Shown here: positions 33,201 through 46,777 of the stretch, in pieces | How the letters are laid out: the number at the start of each line of letters is the position of its first letter | Numbering within the stretch: the first letter of the stretch is position 1 | DNA from: Castor canadensis | Lineage: Eukaryota > Chordata > Mammalia > Rodentia > Castoridae | Assembly: GCF_047511655.1 (NCBI RefSeq) | Contig: NC_133402.1 | Location: forward strand, 67,956,951 to 68,020,950 | Reading direction: 5' to 3' | Length of the DNA stretch: 64,000 nt | Position numbers and translations under genes: made by a program | The notes under the pieces: model-generated | What the model saw: the letters and a program-made list of their open reading frames with translations, nothing else | Database searches by the model: none | Told to the model about the DNA's origin: nothing

Positions 33201-36200
33201 ATTGCTGCCTTAGCAATAAGCTCCTTCCTGCTGTCTGAAATTAGGCCTAGAATAGAAAATGCTTCACATTCTAACAAAAAAAGAAAATTTTCTCAAGATA
33301 AATGAGGGGCTTATCAGATGCAGGACATATAGTTGAATTCAATGTGAAGAAACAAATTTGTCAAAATTTGTAAAGAACTAAAGACTCTCAGCACCAATAT
33401 TTATTTTCTTCCATGCCAATCTTATTCCCCAAATACTTTAAGCTTCATGAACTACTTTATTTTGCTTTTATGCTAGTTTTGTGATGTGTTTAGTTAGGAC
33501 TCTAGTTACTAGCCAGCCAGCTGATTGAGTTGTTATTCTCACAATGTTATTACTTAAAGATACCCCTTTATCATCAAGCAAATGTCACTGTTTCCTACAT
33601 CATTTTATAACTGGTTTCATAACATCTTACCAGATACTTCAGTTCCCTGCATTTTATATCATATATTTCACCCCATCTCCAAATTTCAGGCATAAATCTC
33701 ACTCATCAGTTCTTGGCAGTTTCTGAAATTCATATTATCTCCTTGTGTTCCGGAGCTTTTCATTTGTATCCACACAGTGTATTGGTAAGTAGCTGTGAGG
33801 ACACAGTGTTGCAGTGGCTGTAAGGACACAGTGCTGCAGTGGCTGTAATGACACAGTGCTGCAGTGGCTGTAATGACACAGTGCTGCAGTGGCTGTAATG
33901 ACAGTATTACAGGAGCTGTGAGGACACAGTGTTGCAGTGGCTGTAATGACACAGTGTTGCAGGAGCTGTGAGGACACAGTGTTGCTCCTCGCCTACTGCT
34001 ATGTCTGTCTGGGAGGTGGCGGTCACCATGTCCACATAGTCACCCTGCAACACACTCGCTGCACTACACTCTGTTAGATGGTGACCAATCTTCTTCATGT
34101 CAATCTGACTTTTTTTGCAGTGCTGGGGATCTATCCTAGAGCCTTGCACATGTTAGGCAAGTCAGTCTACTGCTGAGCTGCACCCTCAGCTTCTCAAACC
34201 AAAATTTTTAAGCAGCCTCAGATTATGGTCTGCCAGTTTTTGTCAAACATATTTATAAATAACACTCCATCTTACAGAATCCATCAATTCACTGAAAAAA
34301 TCTTAAAAGTAATACTCTCTATATATGTATCATGTTCTGATAATTGGTAGGGCTAGGACAATAAGCAAGAGTTTAGAGATCAGAGAAGGCAACTTGTCAT
34401 TAAATAACAGAAAGAACGCCATCCTCAGGGCTATATTAGAGCCATCACCAAAGATATCATGCAGCATTTGTTGCTTTGACTAGAATAGAAAGCTAGTGTC
34501 CTAACAGAGGGTCTTCCAGAGAAGACCCTGAGACAAAGATTTGAGGGAAGGATTTCATGTGGGAAGTGTGGGGGCACTGGTTTACAGACACGGGGTACAG
34601 AGTAGAAATCTTACAGACAGGGGAATGCAATCATCAAAGAGGTCAGCCTGGCAATATGGCTCATGTCTGTAATCCCAGATACTAGGGAGGTAGAGATCAG
34701 GAGGATTGTGGTTCAAGGCCAGCCCAGGCAAAAAAGCTAGTGAGCCCCATCTCAATGAATAAAAGCTGGTCGTGGGGGTGTATGCATGACATTCCAGCCG
34801 TGTGGGACACACAAATAGGAGGATCACAGTCCAGGCCAGCCCTATTATAAATGCAAAACCCTATTCAAAAAAATAACTAAAGCAAAAAGGGCTAGAGCAT
34901 GGCTCAAGCCATAGGGTACCTGCCTGGCAAAGTGCAAAGCCCTGGAGGAAAAGAAGAAACAAACCAAGGAGGCAGAATATTATGCAGGCTGCCAACCACA
35001 ACTTGAGTTTAGCACCCAAAAAGCTTAGGAAAGACACAAAGCACACATTTCAAACCAAGCCCACCTAAGAGGCAAGAGAGGAGGAACCTACACAACTGGG
35101 TCACTGCTGAGTTCTCCAGAGTTATTTCCTGGGCATCTCCTGCCTGCCTGGAGCTGAGATGTGGCTTTTTCCCACTTCTGGGGAGGAGATCCCTCGGGAA
35201 CAAATGTGTAGGTCTTAGAAGTGGGACACTAAAGCTCCCAGCTTAGGTATGGATGGGACGTTGTCCGGTCACCTGCAGACCCTGGGAAGACTTTGTGTGC
35301 ATTACTAATGTAAAACCTGTCTGTGATGAAGTCGTACTTCCTTCCCCAGCCTGCTTTGGAGTGACAGGGACTTACTAAGAGCCCAAATCCAGAGGCAAAT
35401 TTCAAAAACATGCTTTCTCTTACAGTGTGCTTATCCTCTTTGCCCCTCCTCCACAGCACTGGCCAACTGGAATTTGTCACCAGCCCTTTGATTCCTCTGT
35501 CCTCACCATGCATACTTTTATGCCTCCTCCACTGTCACTGATCTCCACCATTACCTTCCCCTCACTCTCTAAGTCCATCTAGCCACCAAGCTCTCTCTTT
35601 CCACACTTTCCTCTGCAATCCCTCTTGTGGAATCTCATTGTCTCTGCCTTCCTTGCTCTGGCATTACCAATGGCCCTGGTCAATGGCTCAGCTCCCACTG
35701 GACTTCTACAGAGGTCTGAAGATGAACAACACAGAGATTAGATTGCTGGATTCCCCACAAGAGCATCTGAAACTCCTTCTACTAACACCTTCCTCAGTTT
35801 CTGCTTTACAGTCTCTTTATTCTGCCCAAACTCCCAAGTTTCCAAGCAAGGATCCTAAATATCACCACCAGTCACATCTCCAGCCTGAGACTGGCTCACG
35901 AGCATCCAAACTGGGATCAGATGAGACACAGGGGCAAAGGAAGACCCAATGTCAGGTCCACTTCAGGTTTCTAGACCTCTCTTCAGCACAAGAAAGAAAT
36001 ATGAAAGCATATACCTAAGAGAGGCAGTTAGCCCGTAATATTTCTCCATGTAAAGGGGCATTTTAAACCATGCACAAATAATAAAAGCATTAGCATAATC
36101 AAATATGTTACATTTAGGTTATTCTTACTTAATTTTCTTTACAGTCTCCCCTATGAAGGTGGCCATGTTGAATTTTCCCACTATTATATCACCAGTCTCA

Positions 36201-39200
36201 GGCACACAGCCTAGCACAGAATGGGTCTGCAATGATGGTTAATGAGAAACTGAATAAATGAAAATGTCAGTGCATTATAGATCCCCAGTAACACAACCCT
36301 TATGTTTCCATCCACATGCAAATATGCCATGCTTCTTCCTGGTGTGCCCTCCTCACATCAGAGATGGTCCTGCTTGCATGTATTATCACAACTTGCATAG
36401 AATTGAGTTCCAAGATAAGCTCATTTAAAAAAAAAGAATAAGACCATTAGAAAATAAAAGGAAAGGATACAAATGGTGGTGCCTGTCTGTAATCCCATCT
36501 ACTGGGAGAAGTAGCTAGGAGGATCTTAGTCGGAGGCCAGCTGGGGCAAATTTCAGTTAGACCCTCTCAAAGAACAAGTTTAACAAAATGGTGCATGCCT
36601 ATGACCCCAGCTACCCAGGAGGAGACAGGAGGAGTGGGGTCCAAGGTCAACCCCCAGAAAAAAGCATGAGACCCTATCTAAAAAATACTAAAGTGAAAAG
36701 GGCTGGGGACTTTACTGAAGTGGTAGAGCACCCGCCTAGTAGGCATGAGGCCCTGAGTTCAAAACCTAGTATCACCAAAAAAAAAGGAATAACTCAATTT
36801 CTCTCCACTGAATTTTTATCTGCAGTAACTCAATATCATTCATTCGGCACATTTACCACAAAGACTGCCACAACAAGCAAGTGCTCCAGAAAATCAATAA
36901 CTAGAAAAGAGCAGTTACAGAACAGTGTAATTAACTAGTATTGTGGGAAATAATCATAAGTTCTTCATGCCTGTTGGTAATCAATTAAGGTTATGTATGT
37001 ACTTGTAAACATTTTTATCAATATCTAATTGTTGGGTCCCAACCCTTGTTCACTCAAAGGAGATATTTTCAAGAGGTTTTGTGGATGAATTGGTTGTGAA
37101 GATGACTTGATGGAAGAGAGCAATTGAGTGCTATCAGATGGTAATTCACCCACTGAAGTACAGATGTCCAAAACAGTGTACCTTGATTTTTATTCAGATT
37201 GACTTCTGGAAACCTGACTCTGTCACACAAATCGGACCCCACAGTACCATCGACTTCCATGTGAAAGCAGAAGACACTGTTGCTGTGGAGGACTTCCTAC
37301 AGCAGAATGAATTTCAATATGAGTAAGTTTATGTTCTCTAGCTGCTAACATTCTCTCCCTTTTATACAAGCCTTTGGATAACCCTAGCAAGGTAGCAGTG
37401 AAACCAAGACCATGTCTTCTCCATGGTAACACAAAGAGGTAATGGCCTCTTTGATCCTGGCTTTTGTATTTAGCTCTTGCTCTAGTGAAAATGGTTCTGA
37501 CTCTTGAGCCCTAATTCTTCAGTCAAGTATCTTCCCCTGTTTCATGAGTGATAGATAGAGTGCAGGCCAAAGCAATAGACAGTGTTATCAGCAAGACACA
37601 GTTTCTCCCCAAATCGTATCAGGTTTTCCTTCCAGGTGACCAGTTAGACCTACTGTGAGATAGTGGGACTTTGTAGCTTAAGAACAAGTGTAGAGACAAC
37701 CTGAGTGACCTTACTGTGCTTTCCCCCCAAGATCCTGCCATTATGTCTAGTGGTACGAGAAACCTAGAAAGAAGTCAAGAAAGGGAAGAGGTCCCAAAGG
37801 CCTTGTGGAGAGTTGGCTAAGCTGATCATTCTCATCTCCTCTCCTCAAATGCCCTGCTGGTCCACTGAGGTCTTTCAAGATGGGCGTGTCCTGCTAAGTA
37901 AAGGCAGTTGTCCATTTTTTGATCCAAGAAATACATATTGAGTGCCTACATGTATTCAATACTGAAAAGGAGAGACATGGTCACCCCTCTCTTAGGGGAA
38001 GACAGATTTAAATGGAGGTTTGCAGTAGTGTGAAACAGATATTGGGAAGGGCAGAGAGCTGGCGATTGAGGGGAGCAAAACAAGAATTAGGGGTCAAGGA
38101 CGGCTGGCCTATGAAACCAGAACTGAAATATGAATAGTAGTTAGTTAGACAGAGACAAGGAAAAGCCATACACTAGGCAGAAAACAGACCACGTGCAAGC
38201 AGGCTCACTGGTGAGACAGAGCACGCTGACCTAGAGGTATTTCACAAGAGGGAAGGAAGAAATGATGTCTTTAGAAAAATGTTTAAATTCTAGTTCTGAA
38301 TACTCAGTGTTTACCTAACAATCCCCCACCACATGGGCAAGTCTTCATTATGTTTTCAAAAAATAAAACCTATATCATTTTAGCATTAGAAATTTTCTGT
38401 TGTTCTTAACATGTTAAAAATATAGAGAAATAGTAACTGTGCCAGGAAGATGTCAGACTTGTCCTCTATGAAATCATTGCCACCATTACAAGAGGCATAG
38501 AAGCAAATGTTTTGGGAAAAAACAGACAGGATTCCAGTCCTGGCTCTGCAGCTTCCTAGCTGTGAGACACTGAGTGATTTGCTTAACCTTTCTGGGGTTC
38601 CATTTCCCTATCCATAAAGTGAAGATACAATGCCACTCTCAAAGGCCATCTCAAAAATGAAAAACAAATAATATGTAAATAATTTGCAATTAGTATTACC
38701 ATGAATGAGAATGCTGCTATGGCTTGCTATGTGTGTGTGTGTAAAGAGGGAAATCATAGGATTCTTTCTCAAAGGTCAACAAAACTGCTATGTTTAACTC
38801 CATTACCATGCTTCATAGAGCTTAGCTATTCCATCCTGCCCAAGGGAAGTGTCAAAGCTTGACCTATGAACTGACTGTCTTTTTAAAACAAAAATATAAC
38901 CCATAAGTTTCAAAACAGAATTAAGATTCATGTATATGACATTTCACTCTTCTTATGATCTATCAAGGACTTCTAAAATCCTGGCCTTTAGGAAACTCAG
39001 TAAAAAGACAGAATGTTTACCCAACAGTCACCTACCACATGCACAAGTTTTGAGAAAAGGCTTTGAGAAAGCATGACCTACATCATTTTAGGATTTCCGA
39101 AGTCCTTACTGGTTAATAAGAGCAAGATGTCTTCTCTAGAATTCTTTAAGAGAAACAAAGGAAAGCCGGCAGCCACAGACTAACGCTAGCTGCCTAATGG

Positions 39201-42200
39201 TGTCCCGAGTTTATTCCTACCTTGAAACAATGACAAGACTTCCATTCCATCTATATCTCCAGAGGCAGAAGCAGACAGAAAATTCACTCCTTCTTTTAGC
39301 GGCAAACTTTCAGGAGATTGTAGATGAGCACCGTCTCATAAGAGCACATGGGGTGGTGCTCCCCAGGGGTGAAGGTCTTGTTAAGTTTTGCTTCTCTGTT
39401 TCAGCCAAGCACATGTGTAGTATATAACTTTCTAAATATTAAGTAAGAATAAGCCCCCAGAAATCCTGGGGAAGTGCTCCAGCAATATCCTTGCCAAGGC
39501 TGCAGGCAGCCCCTGGTCATCCCATTATTGCTTCATACGTAACTCACGGTATTTAGACAGTTTCCTGCTGGTAAGAACATGCAGTTGTGTTGGTGTATAA
39601 CAGGAGCCATCCACAACTCAGGTTCCAGAAAACAGTACTTTTGTGGTCCCAGTCATTTGGCAGCTTTAATCAGATCCCAAATTATCCTGGGGAAAAATTC
39701 AAAATGCGTGTAAAAAGAAAGATAATTGCATTTTGACTTGCCTAGGCTGTGCCTTTAGATCCAGGAAGACTGAACTGTGTACCTGCGGCTTATGTTTAGA
39801 AGCTAAGCTTCTGCAGAATTCCTTCATAAAAACTGCAAAAAAAAGGTTGTGTTTGTCCTGTCCAATCCAGGGAGAAACTGACTGCTACTAACCACCTATT
39901 GCATCATTTTTCTGCATATTTCAGAGTCACACAGGAAAGTGTCTTTGGACAGTATTGGGCACACAGGAGTGTTCTTTAACAGAAATGGACACAGAGTCAA
40001 GGAGCTGAACAAATATTCCATTTTCCAGAATCTGAAAGGGGAACAAAAACAGCACCATGTCTCTTTTCTTCTCAGACATTATGTTCTATGCTTTGCTGGA
40101 AGTCACGGCTATCTAATTTCCTTGCGTGTTTAAAAAAGAAAAAAAAAAAGAAGTTAGATAGCACTATAAAAGGAGCATATAAAAGTATAAAATAATGTGC
40201 ATGCCTCTGTATTTTGGAGCTATAATGCTGTCCTGATTACACTAAGAGGCATTGTTTTAATCTCCTTACAACACTAGCTCATTATTTACTAATAGTATTC
40301 CATAACACAGCTAAAGTAGTGCTTTGTCCCGAATCTAGTAAGATCAAATAATCGCAAACCTGGAAGGGATCGTTTGAGGTCTCAGCCTCGTTTTGATGTC
40401 CTTTCCCAAGTTGCTGCAGGAGGCTTTTACCTGTGGGTGCCATCTTAAATTTAAGTAACTGATTTTTACATTTCTTTTCCCTTATTATTGGTGAGAATGT
40501 TTAATATTTAACATGGTAATAGCTCTAAAAGAATGTCTCTTCTTAGTAGCACACGACATCAGCTTTGCAAAGTCACATTCCTCTAAATAGCTTGAACTTG
40601 AGGGCTGGGGACGAGTGGAACGGTAGCTACAAGCCGTAGAAGCTTTGCTGTTCCTCCACACATAACTGGTTTCTGGCCGACCAGAGGTAGGCGTGGGTGT
40701 GTGGCCTTAGACACGATGTCTACAGGGCGCGTGGAAGCTGGGCAGTGCCTGGGAGACGACCTTGTGATCTCCTCTCTACCACCCAGTGAGAAGCCGTGTC
40801 ACCTAGATGAAATTTCAATTGCTCGATGGCCAAGGAAGAGCGTCTCAAAGTTCTCACTTTGTAGCGCTGGGGTGTAGCTCAGCAGTATATTGCTGGTCTA
40901 GCGTGTGCAAGGCCCTGGGTTCGAGCCTCAGCACTATAAGAAGGTGGGGAGGGGGTACATGTCACTTCTCATTTTCTCTTGGGTCTTTCTTCCTCTTTTT
41001 GTAGTTAGGCAGAACTTGTTCTTTCAAACTGATGATGTTAGAATATAGTTGTGCACGTAAAAGTTTCAGCTAGTGGATTTTTTTAAGTTTGGGGGGTTTT
41101 TGTTTTCCTTGTTTTATTTGTGTTTGCCTATTCATAGTTTTTAGCTATCCTTGAGAGTCATTTTCCTGAATATCTAACTTCTCAGAGTTTATGAAGGTAG
41201 TAACTGGAAATTTTCAAAATGCTTTTGAAGCTATCTATGTGAATGACCAGTGCCTATGGATTTGAGTCAACATTGCATTTCAGAATTAAAAAGGACATTA
41301 AATATCCTTCAATCACATAGTCCCATTCTAAAATTATGAAATTAAGGCCCAGAGAGTAAAGCCAGTTTTCTAAAGTCAATTTATGAGTTGAGACAAACAA
41401 TGACCTTGACCTTTTGGTTCCTAATTCAGGTTCCTTCTACTTCCACCCTATTTCCTAACACTCCCGTTTGTGTGTTGGTTATAATTGCAACACTTATAAT
41501 CATTATTCCTAACTATAGAAGGCAGAATGATTGTATCCCCAAAATGTCCGCATCCTACTCCCCAAAATGACTCAATATGTTAGATTGTATCACAAAGAGG
41601 ACTCAATGTCATAGATTAAGGAAAGGTTCCTAACAACCTGGCTGCAAGTAAGAGGACTGTTCTGGACTGTCCAGCTAGGTCCAACGTACTGCGTGAGATA
41701 GTAAGAGTGGAAAAGGAAGGCAGGGTTACTGGGTGTGAGAAGGACTCGAACCACTGCTGCTGCCCGCAGAGATGAAGAAGGAATCAGGGGCCTTTGGGAG
41801 CTGAGAGATTCAAAGGGATCAGATCGCCCCTAACACCTCCAGAAAGCAGAAATCTCTGTGAGGTTGGACTTCAACCTCCAGAACTACACAACAATGAATT
41901 TACATGTTCTAAGTCACTAGGTTTGTGGTAATTTAAATGGACATGAAACGTGCACTAACAAATATCAACGGAAATTTTCCTTTCTACAGAATAAATTTTG
42001 AGGTCTGCTGCTATTCGTTTTTTAAATACTACCTTATGGCAGTTACGTCATTAGGATGGAATTTTCCATTTGCTAGGAAGCAGACACCGTTATGCATTCA
42101 TGTATTGTTTTCTCCATAGATGGACACGAGTTCATTCCCAAACTCACCAAGTGGTGAAGCATTTGGAGGGAGGGTCCAAGGCATCCTGGAGAGTCTTCCT

Positions 42201-45200
42201 CTGAATGTCTTGGGGATAGGCAGATTTAAAAACATGACTTCAATGTGTGACTGCAATTCTCTGTGTGTCAGTTAAAACCATCTCGAGGCTGTACTGTGGA
42301 TAATAGAAATGTCTAGAAACTGGCTTCTGTCTGGAATAGTCACAGTGCTGCCAACCAGGACAACAGGGAACGAAAGTGCATACAATTCCAGGCTGGCCTC
42401 TCCAAAGGGACCTTTCACCTGAGCCCTGCATTACAGGAAGAGGCCGGCCTGGGGGATTCTCTCACCAACTTTCACATTGCCTTGCTTCAGAATGACTATT
42501 AGAGTACCTAAACCAGCTAAGCAGGAAGCAGAAACTAGTTTTGTAATTCCGGCATTCATTTGTGCTGGGGGTATGGCTCGAGTGGTAGAGCACCTTTTAG
42601 CAAGCATAAGGCCCTGACTTCAAACCCCAGTATGGGGGGGAAAAAATCACTATTCTTTTGCCTTATAAATCTTTAGCTTGTTAAGATTTCTGAGTTTCTG
42701 GTCACTGAGCTATTTTTCTCAAAACTTGAATATTATCCCTGGCTTGGCCAACTGTCCTCAGTCACCTGGGACTGAATAGGTTTTGAGGACATAGGATTTT
42801 CAGTGCTAACATTGGGAAATATAAGAAAGACCACAGATTGGCTTTAAGTATGTATTGTGGCATGGACGTTCAAAGCCCAGGCCGGGTTCCAGGGGAATCT
42901 GCTTCTGAGCTTAGGGTCTAAGGACACACAAACATAAGACATTTCAGCCAAGGAAGAGCCTGCCTTGCTCATACCTGCCGGTGTCTCTCTGTGGTCAACA
43001 CCAGCATCTTCTTTAGCAGACGAGACTGAAGTCCTCAGGAACAAGCAGGGGACAAGTGAGTCCATGAGGACTCACTTCACCAACTACTATGGAGGTGGCT
43101 CTGGGCTTCCGGGATGTTCCCTGGGGGACATTCATAGACACAGTCACTTGCTCACTACAGGGAGCTGATCAGCAACCTGAGACGCGCGATGGACGCTCAG
43201 TTTGACAGCCAGGGTCGTGCAAGTGGACACAGCTATACGCAGTACAACAACTGGGAAACAGTAAGACGGGCACACGGTTTTGACAAATGGTGCTTCGGGA
43301 ACTCAGCCAACACCCCCACACTGACCCGCCAATGGTTCCCTTTGGTAGATAGAGGCTTGGATTAAACAAATCACAGCTGAGAACCCAGACCTGATCTCTC
43401 ACAGTACCATTGGAACCACATTTGAAGGACGCTCGCTGCACCTCCTCAAGGTAACCATTTTTAACCACGACCTTGCCATGGTTTTAAATCAACGAATCTT
43501 GATGCCTTAACATCTGCTTCCCAGATATGCCAATCCTGAATGTCATTATAACTCTTTTCCCGCCTCTGTCCCCCAGGGAGTCAGAATCCCCAGCTTCTTT
43601 TATCATATATGGATTCTTAAATCATTAGTTTGATTTATTCAAAAGGAAAAAACACAATGAAATAAGAGAAGTCCTATAAATCTAAGCACATTCCTATAAG
43701 CAGTGTAAATGGTCGTCTACCTGGGTGAAATTCTTGTCTCCCAGATGTTGTCCGCAGATCCGTGTGCTAAAGAGCTTCATAAACTTTAGGTCTATCAGAC
43801 AACATTACAAAGTGTGTCGGCAATTTGTTTCTGTCATCTGATGCCGTCTTTGTCATGTAATTCTAATGAAGGAAATAAAAAGACGTGAAGTAAGTGGAGA
43901 GAGGAAGAAATTCTTAAGATTAGCAACAGTCATGATCACTTCTAATTACTCATCCAGTCTTCTTGGTCATGCCACCTCTTAATAGCTGAAAATAACCTCC
44001 ACGTGAAAACAATTAAACAGGTAATCAAGCGTCTTCTGAAGACACAAGCTTGTCAAGCTTAATAAAAAGAATAAACGGCCGTGCGAGCTCTCGGCTCAAG
44101 CATTGTGCGTGTCTAGAGGCAAGAACACACTGTGCCAGGGTTACGTTTTAATTTAATCAAGGGATATACTGCTGCTGCCGTCAGGTGTCACCTGTTGAGT
44201 CTGAAGCCCCAACAAAGAGTGAGTGCTAACCCCTGAATGCTGGGCGCTGGTCTCACATTCACCTTTTCTTTTGTTTGCCATAGGTTGGCAAAGCTAAGTC
44301 AAATAAGCCTGCCGTCTTCATAGACTGTGGTTTCCACGCAAGAGAGTGGATTTCTCCTGCATTCTGCCAGTGGTTTGTGAGAGAGGTCAGTAGGTAAAAT
44401 GTCTTTTGGCAAAGGAAACTAGAAAATAATTCTTTACTTCAACGAATTCCTTATAACCTGGCTATAATACCACAGGAAAGAATCCATAATTCCACGTTCC
44501 TATTTGGGGAAATTAGTTTCAACTTTCACCAACTGATCTTTAGAAGATTTTTTTAAACTTTTAGAAAATTGTATTTGCTCAAATGTCACTCACCTGATCT
44601 TTCTTACCCATCTTTGGTGGACAGACAGGCAGCTAGTATACTGGACTGGTCATTTAAAAGTTAATGGTTGTGAATAAGCCACCGACTTGACCATTATCTC
44701 ACTATAGTTTTTAAATATCCATGAGTCCATACTGAGGTAAATAGATACTTCAATTAAAAAAAAAAGGAAAAGAAGAAACAACTGTCTCTTGCAGAATTGC
44801 AACCAATATACGTACAGAGAATAAATACAGTAAAAAATCACCTTTAAATTAAGCACCACGTGGTGGGGGCAGGGGTTGAAATGACCCAGACAATGTATAA
44901 ACATGTGAATAAATGAATAAAAAATAAAAATAAACTAAGTACCACTGTGATAATCACTTTAGGAAAACCCACAGAGGAATGCAAAAATATAGCATCTAAA
45001 AGCTTAAGGAGAAGGAAGATATTTGCAGAATCACAAAGCAGCCCCCTCCCAAAATTATTGACTACAAAGGGAAAACGTACAGGGGAAAAACTTAGCAGAA
45101 ACTGCCCTAACCCAGCGATCAAGGGTAATATGACTAGTAATAGATAAAACATATTGATATCACGTTCCCCCAACATCATGCACAGAAAAATGCATCACCT

Positions 45201-46746
45201 TTGTGATATTTCCCCCCAAAATACATAACTTCTCTATCATCATAGAAAAGAATAGTTTAAAACAGTCAGACGAACTGAGGAACATTCTGCCTCAGAGTGC
45301 TGACTTTGTTCATCTTTAGAGGAAAAAGTCAAAAGAAAAGTAATGACTATGTGAGTGATATATGGATGGACTAGAAGTACCCTGGAAGCAGAGAAGAATT
45401 AGAAATGTCAATTTTAAATAAACAAAAAAAAAATCAGTGGTAATTGGTTGATAGCTTTTTAAATATTTATATTGCCTGCCTCAATAGGGAGCCCAGCTTC
45501 CCTCACCAAAGCCAACATTTATTCAATCTATAAATTTTACCAGCATCTACTTTTCTGTGAAATTCTGCTGTGATTCACATCCAGGCCGTTAGCACCTATG
45601 GACAAGACAGTCAGATGACAGCCCTTCTTGATGGGTTAGACTTCTATGTCCTGCCTGTTTTCAATATTGATGGCTATGTCTACACCTGGACCACGGTATG
45701 TGATGTTGAGAAGGGCCGATGAAGTTGGAACCCACTGCTTTCTATAACATTTGCCCTGACTGTGTAACCACTTTCAGGACCGAATGTGGAGAAAGACCCG
45801 TTCCACTCGTTCTGGAACTTCCTGTGCCGGCGTGGACCCCAACAGAAATTTTAAAGCTGGTTGGTGTGGTAAGTGTCTGGACAACCATTTTTCTTGCACC
45901 CATTGGAAAAGGTAAGAGGAAAAATAGCATAAGGAGACATGATAGTGTCTAAAACAAGAAAAACTGTAAAACTGTTGCATTTGAGAATTCTAAATTTCTG
46001 GAAGCATGGGCAATAAAGAGTTTCTTACCTCACTTGACATAAAAGTTCACTGAGCACTCTGTTGCGTGTCCAGCTGTGTGAGATGAGGAAGAAGGAACAA
46101 CTTTGTGAGATGTGGGATGTACAGTCCAGACAGTCTACTCCAATGAGTGCCTAGACATGGCCATTTAAATAGATAGTTATTTAAGTCATATTGTGGTGCC
46201 TTAAGAACGATCATAGTAATAAAGAACCTCCCCGCAGATATTAATTTTCTTACACTGCACTAATCTCATTATGTAATACTAACTAGAGACCCACTTGTGG
46301 TTTCACATGCAATTTTTTTTGTAGTATTGGGATTTAAACTCAGGGCTTGTGCGGATGCGCTCTAGCCCTGAGTCACACTGTCAGCCCTTTTTTGTGTTAT
46401 TTTTTAATAGGGACTCACTTTATGTCCAGCAATCCTCCTATTTATGCTTCCCAAGTAGCTTGAATGACAGCATGTACCACCTTCTCCAGATTTTATTAGT
46501 TGAGACAGGGGTCTTACTAAATTTTTGCTCAAGCTGGCCTTGAACCACAATCCTCCTGATCCTTGCCTTCTGAGTAGCTAGGATTACAGGTGTGAGCCAC
46601 CATACATAAAACATTATCACCTTAAAAACATAATCATTCTGACCTTATGACTAAATGTATACATAGTGTTCGATGTCTATGTAGTGAAGAATGGTTATAA
46701 GGGCTCCTGAGAGAACAACTTACACTTAACTCCCTAATTTGGAAGG

Positions 46747-46777
<31 letters not shown>

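Larger units (their letters stand above)
30424..37197 (+). other. CPB1 intron 2 (6.8 kb)
   Basis: It carries a TATC microsatellite, a MIR, a 25-bp minisatellite, an antisense ID SINE and two three-module SINEs, listed separately. The remainder shows no further exon. A 126-codon frame at 35638-36018 has no recognisable motif. A MIR-like 3' end is visible near 36190-36255. Confidence 0.6.
37323..43160 (+). other. CPB1 intron 3 (5.8 kb)
   Basis: It holds a MIR, an ID SINE, an MLT1-like LTR and an ID-like SINE, listed separately. No further exon is needed for the reading frame and none was recognised. Confidence 0.6.

Noticed and set aside
33686..34149. Three overlapping minus-strand frames with repeated His/Cys/Leu/Gln blocks
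   Set aside because: They are all read from the 25-bp minisatellite, whose unit has no stop on the minus strand in any frame. The pattern is repeat-driven and not a protein.
35638..36018. 126-codon + frame in CPB1 intron 2
   Set aside because: No recognisable domain, no splice signals and no start context that stands out. Ser/Leu/Pro-rich composition is typical of chance frames in pyrimidine-rich DNA.
40867..40943. tRNA-like sequence with A and B boxes
   Set aside because: It is an ID SINE. It lacks a foldable anticodon arm and acceptor pairing of a true tRNA and has a SINE tail. The same applies to the other ID modules in the window.
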